A stretch of DNA of 64,000 nt, taken from assembly GCF_028768465.1 (NCBI RefSeq), contig NZ_CP118225.1, positions 3,515,001-3,579,000 on the forward strand, read 5' to 3'. The notes under the pieces were generated by a model. The model saw nothing but the letters and a program-made list of their open reading frames with translations. It was not told where the DNA came from and made no database searches. Every line of letters begins with the position of its first letter. The stretch's first letter is position 1. Made by a program: the position numbers and the translations under genes. Below are positions 53,320 through 62,669 of this stretch, one piece after another. The stretch is from Rhodopirellula sp. P2 (GTDB lineage: Bacteria; Planctomycetota; Planctomycetia; Pirellulales; Pirellulaceae).

Positions 53320-55671
53320 CTATCGCAACCGCGACAAGCGAACCGGAGCGGACAGGCTTTGAGTGGCAGACGCTTTTGACAGGCTGGCGGTCATGTAACG
53401 CGGCAGCAAGTCAAGGATCTCAGCGCGTTGGTCTGCGTACTCTTCCAGTCCTTCAAGCAGTTCCAAAGCATGCAATCGGATGGAGGCGGCGTCTCGACCA
53501 CCGTAGTGGCTGGCAATCTTTGACCATCGGACCCCCAGTTCGCCACGTGTTCGATCGACGTCTTCTGCTGCGGGCGGATGTTGTGCTTCTCGCCACTGCA
53601 TTTCGGCTTTCGAAACCGATGCCAGACGCGAATCGGACGCGTTGCACATCAACGGCACGCCCTCGTCCCAGCGGCGAAGATGCAGGCACAGTGTTCGACC
53701 CAGAACGCCTGCCGATGCGTCGGACTGCTTCATGCGTTCCAGTTCGGCGCCCGTCGGTAGCGTTTTGGCGGATGCCAGCAGATCCTCGAGTTCAATGCGG
53801 GACTGTTCGTCGGTCGTGAACGCGATCAACCGTTCCGCGTCGAACCCGAACGAAGAGCACCACTGATTTTGATTGTTCAGAATCAATTGGTCCAACAACT
53901 CATTGGAGCGCAAGAGCAAATGATTGAGGTGGTCGGTGGTGGAAATGGTCAAGCGACAGACACGCCAGCTCTCAATCAACTGGCGGACCATTGGGTCGGA
54001 CCAAGTGAATGGGGTCTCCGTCACCGAGGCGGATGGTTCTGGTGTTGCGGATCCCGTCACCGCGGCGGTCAACGCGGCCAAGTCCTGGGCACGTTGGCAG
54101 GTCGTTTCAAACGGCTCGGCCAGCCAACTGGCTCGCAAGCTGAGATGCATCGCGGCGACGTGTTCCAGTGATCCATTGCCGGCCAGTTCCGCGATCAGTT
54201 CCCACTGGTCGATCAGTCCGGCAGCTTCCGTCAACTGGAAACGCCGGGAGGCCCGTTCGGTCTCGTCCCACAATTCCTGGGTCGCTTCGCTGATCTGGGC
54301 GTCTGTCCATCGCGGTTCGCGACGCTCGGGAGCAACTTCACTCGGGGGCCGTGTTTCAGCGGGCGACGGTGATTTGATCGCAGGGGAATTGTCGGCGGTT
54401 GAGCTGGCGGAAGGAGCGTCCGAGGCCGGGGCATCCGACACGGGAGACATTTCCATGGCAGCGGCTGGCGATTCACCGCCGGGGGAGGCAGGTTCCGTCT
54501 CGGCGATGGCCGCCACATCGACACGGGTCACGATGTCGGATTGCTCCATGGCCGGTCGGGGATCCGGCTGGGGGATGTTGGATTGGGGCGTGGATGATTC
54601 GTTCCCTAACTCCGCGGCGAGTTCTGCCACGGCTGGACCGCTGGGAGTCACCGCCTTGGAGGTTGGAACGGGAGCAAGTTCCGGGGGGAGCGGCTCGTTG
54701 TTGGGGGCCGATTCCGTCGCGGGCAACTCAGGCGTCTGGGGTGCGGGGGCGTCCGCCTGGACACTCGCAATCGGATCCGTGGGATGGATGGCGGTGGACG
54801 ATTGGTTCGCCTGGCGAGCGCCGAGCCAGTAGGCCAAGTAGAACGTCGCAGCAAGACAGAGGACGGAGAGCCCGATCAGTGTGCGGACCTCTGACATCCA
54901 GCGTTTCAAGCGTCCTCGATGAGCACGCATCTCTTCGAGAACCTGTTCGCCTTCGTTTCGAGGCGGCAGGTCGTCCAGCAACGAACTTTCGACGGTTCGA
55001 ACCCAATTGGTCGGTGGTGTGTCCGCTTCGGCAATCTTCCCTGGGTCGCTGGCCTCAATGGCCAGGTCAATCAATTGGCCGCGAGGGGTGGTGGGAGCGG
55101 TGGCCGGGGGATGGGGGATCAGAACATTGTTTGGAAGCGATGAGTCTTGGGCGGTCGTCGCGAAGAAGGTTTCTTGCGAAAACGACTTGCAAGAAACACT
55201 TTCCAGTTCGAACGGAAGGATCCGCCCCAGTTGGACTTGTTGATGCCGGTCGATCCGGTACCGCGGATCCATCACTCGATAGGCGGACGTGATCACACGG
55301 GCCAGGTGACATTCGTTGATGGTCGAAGGCTTGCTGACCTGAACCGACGCGAGCGCACCAGCGCTGCGTTTGGTGGCGGTTCGGATGATGTGCAGGCGGC
55401 TTTCGTTGGTGCGCAAACCCAAGGTGGCGAAATGCAGGTCATCCAGCAGTTCCGTGGCCGCTTGGGGATTCGGATGGCAGTGACGAATTTGGTCAAAGAT
55501 CGAATCGCCGGATTCGCCTGCCCGTTCGTCGCTGGAATCATCGGATTCGGCGGTTGGCAATCCCGGCCGGGTCAACGCATTCCCCTCCGCCGCATCACGA
55601 TCCGAATTCGGATTCGCGTCGTCGATCGAAGCGTCGATCGGTCGGTGATTGGGGGGAGTTTTTTCGGACAT
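53320..55671 (-). CDS. Large single-pass membrane protein, unknown function
   Basis: 783 residues from ATG at 55671; the extra upstream frame to 55923 overlaps the isomerase gene and is discarded. Residues 1-240 are cytosolic and contain an alpha/beta-like segment (HFATLGLRTNESRLHIIRTATKR... ARVITSAYRVMDPRYRIDRHQQVQLGRILPFELE). One helix follows (TLIGLSVLCLAATFYLAYWLGARQ), then a 200-residue Pro/Ala/Ser/Glu low-complexity stalk and a helical C-terminal domain rich in Leu, Glu and Arg (LTAAVTGS, LLRSNELLDQLILNNQ). I do not recognise the family. It probably spans the membrane with an extracytoplasmic helical head. Confidence 0.75.
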   Translation of the reverse strand: MSEKTPPNHRPIDASIDDANPNSDRDAAEGNALTRPGLPTAESDDSSDERAGESGDSIFDQIRHCHPNPQAATELLDDLHFATLGLRTNESRLHIIRTATKRSAGALASVQVSKPSTINECHLARVITSAYRVMDPRYRIDRHQQVQLGRILPFELESVSCKSFSQETFFATTAQDSSLPNNVLIPHPPATAPTTPRGQLIDLAIEASDPGKIAEADTPPTNWVRTVESSLLDDLPPRNEGEQVLEEMRAHRGRLKRWMSEVRTLIGLSVLCLAATFYLAYWLGARQANQSSTAIHPTDPIASVQADAPAPQTPELPATESAPNNEPLPPELAPVPTSKAVTPSGPAVAELAAELGNESSTPQSNIPQPDPRPAMEQSDIVTRVDVAAIAETEPASPGGESPAAAMEMSPVSDAPASDAPSASSTADNSPAIKSPSPAETRPPSEVAPERREPRWTDAQISEATQELWDETERASRRFQLTEAAGLIDQWELIAELAGNGSLEHVAAMHLSLRASWLAEPFETTCQRAQDLAALTAAVTGSATPEPSASVTETPFTWSDPMVRQLIESWRVCRLTISTTDHLNHLLLRSNELLDQLILNNQNQWCSSFGFDAERLIAFTTDEQSRIELEDLLASAKTLPTGAELERMKQSDASAGVLGRTLCLHLRRWDEGVPLMCNASDSRLASVSKAEMQWREAQHPPAAEDVDRTRGELGVRWSKIASHYGGRDAASIRLHALELLEGLEEYADQRAEILDLLPRYMTASLSKASATQSLSAPVRLSRLR

Positions 55672-55729
55672 GGTCGAAAATGCGAACCGAAGTTCTGGTG
55701 ACAACGTTCGGTGGCGGGAGTCCAAGAAA

Positions 55730-56608
55730 TCAGACGTTACACAACGTGAATGCTTGGCGGAGGGAGGCGATCGGATCCGGGTTGGTGGGAATGAATTCTT
55801 GGGCGAGGTATCCAGTATAGCCGGTCTCTCGAATGGCCCGGATGATAGGTGGATAGTTGATTTCTTGGTTAAAATCCAGCTCTCCGCGGCCTGGATTGCC
55901 GGCGGTGTGATAATGCCCCGCAAATTCGTGATAACGGCGGATATGGCGGGTCACGTCACCGTGCATGATTTGCACATGGTAGATGTCAAACAGCAGTTTC
56001 ATGGCTGGCGAATCCACGGCACGGATCAGGTCCACACACCGATGGATGTCGTCGCCCCAGTATCCCGGGTGCCCCTTCATGGGATGAGAGTCATCCACGC
56101 TGTTGAGATGTTCCAGGACGATTTGGATGCCGTGCTGCTCCGCGTAGGGAGTCACCCGCTTCCAACAGGCGACGCAGTTTCGAAAGGCCGCTTCCTCGGT
56201 GATCCCGGGGGTTCTCATTCCGGTGAACGTGATGACCGAGGGCGAACCGTACTGCACTGCCAAGTCGATTCCCTTGCGGAGTGATCGCTCCACCGCTGGG
56301 TGATTGGCGGGATCCAGGGGGCCTGTTTGGAAGCCATGACTGCCGACCAACGAAATGTCGAGCCCCAGTTCCTTGATCGCGGGGTAGTGTTCGGCGCCGA
56401 CACCTTCCAGAGCGGTGTAGCCGATCTTCTTGGCTTCGGTGGCCAACGTCATCACGGGCATGGGTTTGAAACACCAGCCCATGATCGATTGTTTCAGTCC
56501 GGTTGCGGTTTGGTTGGGCGGTGTGGCTGCTGTCTCGGGTTGCTTGTCAGCGGGCAGTTCGGACTCGCTGGGCTGATCGGAGACCGGCGGTGGATTTGAC
56601 ATTGGCAT
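55730..56608 (-). CDS. Sugar phosphate isomerase/epimerase (hydroxypyruvate isomerase-like)
   Basis: 292 residues from ATG at 56608; conservation begins near LKQSIMGWCFKPM. It is an AP-endonuclease-2/xylose-isomerase-like TIM barrel. Metal ligands are suggested by Glu in IVLEHLNSV, Asp and His in LLFDIYHVQI, His in AGHYHTAGNPGRGELD, and Glu in YLAQEFIPT, the order seen in hydroxypyruvate isomerase (Hyi). The exact substrate is not determined. A short Pro/Glu-rich N-terminal tail of about 35 residues is unusual. Confidence 0.85.
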   Translation of the reverse strand: MPMSNPPPVSDQPSESELPADKQPETAATPPNQTATGLKQSIMGWCFKPMPVMTLATEAKKIGYTALEGVGAEHYPAIKELGLDISLVGSHGFQTGPLDPANHPAVERSLRKGIDLAVQYGSPSVITFTGMRTPGITEEAAFRNCVACWKRVTPYAEQHGIQIVLEHLNSVDDSHPMKGHPGYWGDDIHRCVDLIRAVDSPAMKLLFDIYHVQIMHGDVTRHIRRYHEFAGHYHTAGNPGRGELDFNQEINYPPIIRAIRETGYTGYLAQEFIPTNPDPIASLRQAFTLCNV

Positions 56609-56984
56609 TGAAAAGCCTCTGGGAGGGGGCGCGAGCGACAAAATGGCGGGGCGTCTGGGGCTCCTATCATGATCGCTTCCGAGGGGGTGGTTCAACAAGT
56701 CGTCCGAGCTGGAACACCTTGCAGCCAGGAATCTGTCCAGAAAACGCCGGTGGACGCCAATGGTCGTGCGAGACCGGGATGTTTTTGGCCGCTTTTTCTG
56801 GATCCGATTCAAGCGGAAACCATTGCCCTCAAATTTTCCTCAAGTTGCCCAGTCGGCACAGTCGATACTTCTTTCACGCGACGCCCTGGCGTCGAACCCG
56901 CTCGGCTTGTTACATCCTGGTCCACGGGTTGCCAATCTTCGCGGCCATGCCAACCGAAAACACTCGTCAATGGAATGACTCTCT
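56609..56984. other. Divergent intergenic region, no gene seen
   Basis: About 375 bp between the isomerase-like gene and the small conserved gene at 56985. Frames on both strands are short, Arg/Pro-rich and unrecognised. Promoters for both directions should be here; no clear consensus was found. Confidence 0.35.
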
Positions 56985-57260
56985 GTGACATCCCTCACTG
57001 CCCGTCATCAATCGAAATCGGATTCCACCGACCTGAAACAAGCTCGCCGCGAGATGGAACTGGATCGCATGGCGGGATTGGAAACGCCCAAAACCGTTTC
57101 GTTGCCGCTGGCACAAGTGGCTCGATTGTTGATCGAAGCGGGCCAGAGCAACCGAACTTGGCTGATGGATTTCGCAGATGATGTGGTGCGAATCGACTCG
57201 GATTTGTATGACGTTCTTTTGGCCTACCAAGACCTCAGCAACGATCTGCGAACCGCTTGA
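56985..57260 (+). CDS. Small conserved-looking protein upstream of parA
   Basis: 91 residues, starting at GTG 56985. It is soluble and helical, with a basic N-terminus (KQARREMELDRM), a middle PKTVSLPLAQVARLLIEAGQSNRTWLMDFADDVVRI and a C-terminal DLYDVLLAYQDLSNDLRTA. No known domain recognised. It lies 74 bp before the ParA-type gene in the same direction, so it may be a small partner or simply share the promoter. Confidence 0.65.
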   Translation: MTSLTARHQSKSDSTDLKQARREMELDRMAGLETPKTVSLPLAQVARLLIEAGQSNRTWLMDFADDVVRIDSDLYDVLLAYQDLSNDLRTA

Positions 57261-57334
57261 TCGGTTGCCCGATCTGGATCGGATCCATCTCAACGCACGC
57301 CCTTAACCATTTGTAACTCAGGAGCATTGCCATC

Positions 57335-58198
57335 ATGCGATCAATCGCTGTCATCAATCAAAAAGGTGGTGTGGGCAAAACGACCAGCAGCGTCAATTTG
57401 GCTGCCGCGCTCGCTCGATCCGGTCGTCGCGTCTGTGTGATGGATTTGGATCCACAAGCGCACGCGTCGTTGCACCTTGGAATCACTGCCATCGATGGCA
57501 GTGTGCCTTCGATGTACGAAGTTTTGTGCAGCGATGTTTCGCTTTCCGAAGCACGCCAGCAAGTCGGTGAAAACCTGTTTGTGGTTCCGTCCAACCTGGA
57601 CTTGGCTGCCGCTGAAATGGAGTTGGCCGGTGAAGTCGGTCGCGAGATGATTTTGAGCGACAAGCTGGCCGACGATGAGGAAGACTTTGACTACTTGGTC
57701 TTGGACTGCCCACCCAGTTTGGGTGTTCTGACGCTCAACGCCTTGGTCGCGGTCGAGGAAGTCTTCCTGCCACTGCAACCACATTTCTTGGCGTTGCACG
57801 GTTTGTCCAAACTGCTGCGAACCATCGAAGTCGTTTCGCGACGCATGAACAACAAACTGCGGCTCAGCGGAGTGGTGTTGTGCATGTACGACGCCAACAC
57901 CAGATTGGCCGCCGAAGTCAGCACTGACATCGATGAATTCTTCGCTGCTTCCAAGGACGGACGCGAGTTCTTCTCGGGTGCGAAGTTCTTTGACACCCGG
58001 ATCCGCCGCAACATTCGATTGGCAGAAGCTCCCAGCTTTGGGCAATCGATCTTCGATTACTCCAGCGACAGCAACGGAGCGATCGACTACCAATCGCTCG
58101 CCGAAGAAGTGCTGGCTCAAGAAGCATCCAACGCTGGCAAACACTCGAACGCTCAGCGTCGAAGTGCAGTGACACAAAACGCTCGAATGGCAGCCTGA
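57335..58198 (+). CDS. ParA/Soj-type chromosome partitioning ATPase
   Basis: 287 residues. The deviant Walker A motif [14 protein letters not shown] (residues 10-23), Walker A' [11 protein letters not shown] and Walker [13 protein letters not shown] are all present, as in the ParA/MinD family. Catalytic Lys in KGGVGK fits a dimer-forming ATPase. The C-terminal tail is Asn/Arg-rich. No parB gene or parS-like site is seen in the window, so it may be an orphan ParA used for positioning other cargo. Neighbours are a small unknown gene upstream and a convergent DUF6702 gene. Confidence 0.9.
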   Translation: MRSIAVINQKGGVGKTTSSVNLAAALARSGRRVCVMDLDPQAHASLHLGITAIDGSVPSMYEVLCSDVSLSEARQQVGENLFVVPSNLDLAAAEMELAGEVGREMILSDKLADDEEDFDYLVLDCPPSLGVLTLNALVAVEEVFLPLQPHFLALHGLSKLLRTIEVVSRRMNNKLRLSGVVLCMYDANTRLAAEVSTDIDEFFAASKDGREFFSGAKFFDTRIRRNIRLAEAPSFGQSIFDYSSDSNGAIDYQSLAEEVLAQEASNAGKHSNAQRRSAVTQNARMAA

Positions 58199-58216
58199 GC
58201 TGGGCGGCCGGCGAAA

Positions 58217-58840
58217 TCAGTCCGGCCATTTCAGTTCTGCGACCGGGTCCCGCGGTGTGATCACCGCGGAGACCGGAACGGGGTGACCCAGAATCACGAA
58301 TGTGTTTTGAAACGCATCGTGCGGCCCATGTCCACTGGGATGGACGGTGTTCTGGGCCCTGTCGACGAACAAATCACAACGCACGTGGCTGGGCGGTTTG
58401 ATTTCGGAGGCGTCGTCGGACCCAACCATGTACTCGGCAAACCACCACACGTGGATGCCTTCTTCTCGGCGTCCCACCCAGCGATATTTCGCGGCGTTGG
58501 CGACGGTGGCTGCCGGCAGGCAGGCGTCGTCATTGGCGAATGTCATGTGACGGCCAAACGCCAGTTGTTGAGGCTTCCGCTGAAGCGCCGCCTTGCCCTC
58601 CGCGGCGGATTGAGAATCCACCTCGGATTTGGGATCGGAAGCTGAGTGTCGGGCTCGCAATTTGGTGAGCGTCGACTCCGCTTCTTTTAGCAAACGTTCT
58701 TCGTCCCCGAGGGTCAAGCGAAACGCAATTTCAATTCGCTCGGTCTCCGGGTTCCATTGAAGTTCACACAGGGTTTCTTGAGTGGGATGCAAAAGCATCC
58801 CGCCCAGAAGGAGCCAACTGCAGGTGACCAGGGCGATCAT
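58217..58840 (-). CDS. DUF6702-type exported protein
   Basis: 207 residues. The N-terminus is a signal peptide (MIALVTCSWLLLGGMLL) followed by HPTQETLCELQWNPETERIEIAFRLTLGDEERLL, the DUF6702 opening pattern (HPxHxSxxEIxYN...). A beta-rich C-terminal half continues with VWWFAEYMVG and FVDRAQNTVHP. Its start overlaps the stop of the M1 peptidase gene by 4 bp (ATGA), so it is translated with it. DUF6702 genes are often beside M1 metallopeptidase genes in other phyla; a shared function is likely but unproven. Confidence 0.8.
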   Translation of the reverse strand: MIALVTCSWLLLGGMLLHPTQETLCELQWNPETERIEIAFRLTLGDEERLLKEAESTLTKLRARHSASDPKSEVDSQSAAEGKAALQRKPQQLAFGRHMTFANDDACLPAATVANAAKYRWVGRREEGIHVWWFAEYMVGSDDASEIKPPSHVRCDLFVDRAQNTVHPSGHGPHDAFQNTFVILGHPVPVSAVITPRDPVAELKWPD

Positions 58841-61455
58841 TCGTCAGAGGCCTCTGACGACTTGGCTTCTGGCTTCTTGTCGGCGGGCTTCTTGTCTTCC
58901 GACTTTCTATCGGCGGGCTTTTTGTCGGCGGGCTTTTTGCTTTTGGGCTCGGCGGACTTGTCTGCATCCGGCTTGTCTGCAGGCTGTTTGGAGTCCTCGG
59001 CTTTGGGCTGGGACTCTTTCTTTTCCTGCTCCGCTTTCTTTTTCTGCTCGGCCTTTTCCTGTTCAGCAGCCTTTCGCATCGGGTTGCTGGATTTTCCGGA
59101 TTGATAGAGTTTGAAGCGGCTCGGTTCCAACTTTGGCGGCCAATGATTGTTGCTGCCATCGGTGTCGGCGATCTCTCGTTTGGGATCAATTTCCAGACGA
59201 ACGATTTCCTTTTCGGTCAGGAACAACCGCTTCACGGACTGACTGTTCACACGCCAGATTTCAGGCGGCAGCTGAACATCCTCGGACGTGTTGTCAGCGT
59301 AGTGAATGCGCAATGGAACTGGCATCACCAAGCCACCTTTGTTGGCAAACTGAATGACGTAGAACCGGGTGGTCCGACGCAGCATGGCGCGTTGTTCGTC
59401 GCTCAGTTTGTCGAGGAACTTTTGATAGTTCTTGCGATCGTTTTCTTCGACTTTGTCTTCGTCGTAGTCCGCCGCGTTGTAGAAATCTTTCAAACCGGGA
59501 CGCCAATCGATTCGTCGACGAAGTGGCAGGGCGCGGTTGCGTTCATCGCTCACGGTGTCTTCGCGAGCGTCTTTCTGCTTGCGTTTGCGTTCGGCGGTTT
59601 CGTCTGGATCGCCACTGTCGATCAAATACAGTTCGACGCCCTCGATGGAGACGTCCACGTGATCGGTGCTGTAGAACCAACCTCGCCAAAACCAATCCAG
59701 GTCGGTTCCGGAGGCGTCTTCGATCGTGCGGAAAAAGTCACTGGGCGTGGGGCGTTTGAACTTCCAGCGTTTCGCGTATTGCGAGAACGCATAGTCGAAC
59801 CGTTCGCGGCCCAGCACCGTTTCCCGCAGGATGTTCAGTGCGGTGGCAGGCTTTCCATAGGCGTTGGAACCAAATTGCAGGATCTCGTCGCTGCTGGTCA
59901 TGATCGGCCGTTGGTTGCTGCCTCGCATGTAGGGAACGATCTTTTCGGGTGGGCCACGTCGCGAGGGGTAATTGTCTTCCCATTCTTGCTCGGTCAGATA
60001 TTGCAGGAACGTGTTGAGTCCTTCGTCCATCCAGGTCCACTGGCGTTCGTCGCTGTTGACGATCATCGGAAAGAAGTTGTGGCCGACTTCGTGGATGATG
60101 ACACTGATCAGTCCATACTTGGTGGCTTTGCTGTACGTGCCGTCGTCTTCCGGACGCGGGCCGTTGAAGCAGATCATGGGGTATTCCATGCCGTAGACCG
60201 GCCCGTTGACGCTGATCGCCACCTCGTACGGATACTCAAAGGAATAGCGTCCGTAGACTTCCAGTGTGTGAGCGATGGATTCGGTGCTGTACTGGCTCCA
60301 CAGCGGTTCGGCTTCGTTGGGATAGTACGACATGGCCAACACGGTTTGGTCGCCCACTTTGACGGGCATCGCGTCCCAGATGAATTTGCGGCTGGCGGCG
60401 AAGGCAAAGTCGCGAACATTTTTGGCGGTGAAGTTCCAAGTCGCACGTTCTTTGGACTTTGATTTTTCGTTTGCTTTCGCTTCTTCGGGGGTGATGATGA
60501 ATTCAGGGTCTTCGCCCTTTTTCATCTTGGCCAAACGAGTCTTCCATTCTGGTTTCAAGACTTCGTTGGTGTTCTTCAGGGTGCCCGTCGATGCGACCAC
60601 CATGTCGGCGGGGACATCGATCCGAACGTCATAGTCCCCCAGTTCCAATGTGAATTCACCGGAGCCCAAGAATTGGTGGTGTTGCCAGCCGGTGTAGTCG
60701 GTGTAGGCCGCCATCCGTGGGAACCACTGAGCGACTTCGTAGATGTAGTTTTTGTCGTCTTCGAAGAATTCGTAGCCGCCCCGAGCACGAATCATTTTCG
60801 CGTCGACAATGTTGTAGCTGTATTCGATGTTCAGCTGAGTGGATTTGCCGGGTGGAAGCGGTGCGTCCAGGTCCACTCGCATCATTGTGTCGACGATCAG
60901 GTGGTCAATCACATCGCCCTTGGCATCGGTCACGGAGCTGATCTTGTAGCCACCGTCAAAGGCTTGTTGAGCGAGCATGGTTTCGACGAACTTGAATGTC
61001 GCCTGAGAGCTGATTCCGGGGGCTGCTTGACTGGTGATCGCAACGGAATCGTTTTTGAATCGGTTCTGATCCAGTTGCACCCACAGGTAATCCAGGGTGT
61101 CGGGGGATTGGTTGTGGTAGGTGATTTGGCAATTGCCGCTGAGCGATTGGTTTTCGTCATTCAACACGATGTCGATGGCGTAGTCGGCGCGTTGTTGCCA
61201 GTACTGAGGTCCCGGGGCACCGGATGCTGTTCGGTAAACGTTGGGCGTCGGCAACCAGGGTTCCAGCGGGTGGAACTTGTCCGTCGGGTCACCATGCTTG
61301 GGGTTGGGCAGCGGTTGAGCGGAGGCGGAGTTGCAAGCGAACGCGGTCAGCATCCACGCCAATCCGACGGTCAAGCAGACCATTGCGGAGGTGAGACCTG
61401 AATTCGAGCAGGGGGCAGCGAGACGTGAAGGCAGGATCGATCGAAATCGCATCAC
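58837..61455 (-). CDS. M1-family zinc metallopeptidase, exported
   Basis: 872 residues. The signal peptide contains TVGLAWMLTAFACNSASAQ. The substrate-anchoring GPVYGMEYPMICFNG is equivalent to the GxMEN motif, and the zinc site HEVGH with downstream WMDEGLNTF lies near residues 450-480. The C-terminal 80 residues are a Lys/Ala/Glu/Pro/Ser repeat region (KKPADKKPADRKSEDKK type) that may bind the envelope or nucleic acids. Family members are aminopeptidases that cleave N-terminal residues. It is co-transcribed with the DUF6702 gene, with a 4-bp overlap. Confidence 0.9.
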   Translation of the reverse strand: MMRFRSILPSRLAAPCSNSGLTSAMVCLTVGLAWMLTAFACNSASAQPLPNPKHGDPTDKFHPLEPWLPTPNVYRTASGAPGPQYWQQRADYAIDIVLNDENQSLSGNCQITYHNQSPDTLDYLWVQLDQNRFKNDSVAITSQAAPGISSQATFKFVETMLAQQAFDGGYKISSVTDAKGDVIDHLIVDTMMRVDLDAPLPPGKSTQLNIEYSYNIVDAKMIRARGGYEFFEDDKNYIYEVAQWFPRMAAYTDYTGWQHHQFLGSGEFTLELGDYDVRIDVPADMVVASTGTLKNTNEVLKPEWKTRLAKMKKGEDPEFIITPEEAKANEKSKSKERATWNFTAKNVRDFAFAASRKFIWDAMPVKVGDQTVLAMSYYPNEAEPLWSQYSTESIAHTLEVYGRYSFEYPYEVAISVNGPVYGMEYPMICFNGPRPEDDGTYSKATKYGLISVIIHEVGHNFFPMIVNSDERQWTWMDEGLNTFLQYLTEQEWEDNYPSRRGPPEKIVPYMRGSNQRPIMTSSDEILQFGSNAYGKPATALNILRETVLGRERFDYAFSQYAKRWKFKRPTPSDFFRTIEDASGTDLDWFWRGWFYSTDHVDVSIEGVELYLIDSGDPDETAERKRKQKDAREDTVSDERNRALPLRRRIDWRPGLKDFYNAADYDEDKVEENDRKNYQKFLDKLSDEQRAMLRRTTRFYVIQFANKGGLVMPVPLRIHYADNTSEDVQLPPEIWRVNSQSVKRLFLTEKEIVRLEIDPKREIADTDGSNNHWPPKLEPSRFKLYQSGKSSNPMRKAAEQEKAEQKKKAEQEKKESQPKAEDSKQPADKPDADKSAEPKSKKPADKKPADRKSEDKKPADKKPEAKSSEASDE

Positions 61456-61820
61456 AATAAAGACCTGAGGCGGTGAGGTACCAAACTGGGATCAAACTGA
61501 TGTTTCTACAGGATACTTCGTCCGCAATCGCGATTTGTCCCCGTGCCAGGTTCTATTTGGTTAGGGAGTTCATTTTCTCTGCAGATTTGAATTGCTGGGA
61601 TGTCAAGTCCCATGGATTCCTCCCTTGAGGGGCTTCCTCGGTGTTCCAGTTCGAGAAAAAACGATTCAAACGTTACAGTCCGAATGACCGGCACGAATTC
61701 ACGGTTCAGCGACAATCCGATTCGATAAGCCCCGCCCATCTGGCAAAGCCGGGCTAGGTTTTCGTCAGAGTAGGAGCGTGATCCTGCCGCATTGATTCAC
61801 AACCGAATGAAACCCTTTCC
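61456..61820. other. Upstream region of the pilin gene with a possible structured leader
   Basis: About 365 bp between divergent genes. It contains a hairpin AAGCCCCG...CCGGGCTAGG at about 61728-61757 with GGCAAAGCC in its loop, lying about 65 bp before the pilin ATG. No gene seen. The structure is described in the findings. Confidence 0.4.
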
Positions 61821-62003
61821 ATGTCCCAGCGACCCTTCTTGCGATCGATCAAGCGATTTTTGCTCGAAGAAGATGGCCCCACTGCCGTCGAGTACGCCGT
61901 GATGCTGTCACTGATCATCGTGACCGCCGCGGCGGGAATCAGCATTTTGGTGACCGAGACAAGCAATAGCTTGAGCCATTCGTCTGACGCCATCGCCAAC
62001 TGA
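61821..62003 (+). CDS. Flp/Fap-type pilin subunit
   Basis: 60 residues. It shows the Flp prepilin pattern: a basic leader, then EEDGPTAVEYAVMLSLIIVTAAAGISI. Cleavage is expected after the Gly in EEDG, leaving a mature pilin starting PTAVEYAVML with the conserved Glu-Tyr pair and a single hydrophobic helix. Tad/Flp pili mediate attachment. No tad assembly genes are in the window. The next gene, 15 bp downstream, encodes a membrane protein and is probably co-transcribed. Confidence 0.88.
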   Translation: MSQRPFLRSIKRFLLEEDGPTAVEYAVMLSLIIVTAAAGISILVTETSNSLSHSSDAIAN

Positions 62004-62018
62004 ATTGGATTTGCTCCC

Positions 62019-62558
62019 ATGAAATCCCAGCGACCCAAACGTCCGCTTCGGCAGCAATTGCTCATCGACAGCGATGTCCAAGTGGCGTTGATTCTACGTG
62101 CCGTTCTGTATGGAACCGCGTGTGTGACCTATTTCGTGGTGATTCAGTTCTTCACTCAGTCGATGATCCACCCCGGTGTCGCGACAGCGGACCTGTTTCT
62201 GTCCCTCACTGACGAGGCCATTTATTGGGTTCCCGGACTGTTGGTGCTCGGACCGCTGATGATCTACGACGTCTTGAAGGTCAGCAACCGATTTGCCGGG
62301 CCGATTTTCAGCATGCGTCGCGAGATGCAAAACCTGATCGACGGCAAAGAAGGACGCAACATCTCCTTTCGCAACGATGACCATTGGTCCGCAATGGCGA
62401 TGCAGTTCAACACCATCCGTGAGGAAGTGCTGGAGTTGCGAGCCAAGCTGGGGGATCAAGCGGGAGCCGCGGAAGACGAAGACATCGACGACGAGGACGA
62501 CAGCTGGATGGAAGCGACGCCGGAAGAGGAAGAGGAAGCAGCCGTTCCGGTCAGCTGA
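62019..62558 (+). CDS. HAMP-like two-helix membrane protein with acidic tail
   Basis: 179 residues. Two transmembrane helices (LILRAVLYGTACVTYFVVIQFF and IYWVPGLLVLGPLMIYDVL) are followed by a HAMP-like linker (KVSNRFAGPIFSMRREMQNLIDGKEGRNISFRNDDHWSAMAMQFNTI). It ends in a coiled segment and an extremely acidic tail (DEDIDDEDDSWMEATPEEEEE). There is no kinase or methyl-accepting domain, so it may be a signal-transmitting stub or structural partner. It follows the Flp pilin by 15 bp. Confidence 0.78.
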   Translation: MKSQRPKRPLRQQLLIDSDVQVALILRAVLYGTACVTYFVVIQFFTQSMIHPGVATADLFLSLTDEAIYWVPGLLVLGPLMIYDVLKVSNRFAGPIFSMRREMQNLIDGKEGRNISFRNDDHWSAMAMQFNTIREEVLELRAKLGDQAGAAEDEDIDDEDDSWMEATPEEEEEAAVPVS

Positions 62559-62561
62559 ACC

Positions 62562-62611
62562 GGTGTGACTGAAATTCGGTGTGACTGAAATTCGGTGTGA
62601 CTGAAATTCGG
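62562..62611. repeat. Three 16-bp tandem repeats
   Basis: GGTGTGACTGAAATTC is repeated three times without gaps (62562-62577, 62578-62593, 62594-62609), starting 4 bp after the stop of the HAMP-like gene. Confidence 0.9.
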
Positions 62612-62669
62612 TGGACGGAATACCCTGACGCACCGCTCGCCCATCACCGCGACGACGCTGGCGTCGATC

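Noticed and set aside
59101..60462. Open frame of 453 codons on the plus strand opposite the M1 peptidase
   Set aside because: The sense strand encodes complete M1 motifs; the antisense frame has no family features.
61700..61800. Cyclic di-GMP (GEMM) riboswitch
   Set aside because: Only the short GCAAAGCC word agrees; the first receptor strand and the rest of the conserved core are not found, so it is listed only as a possible structured leader.
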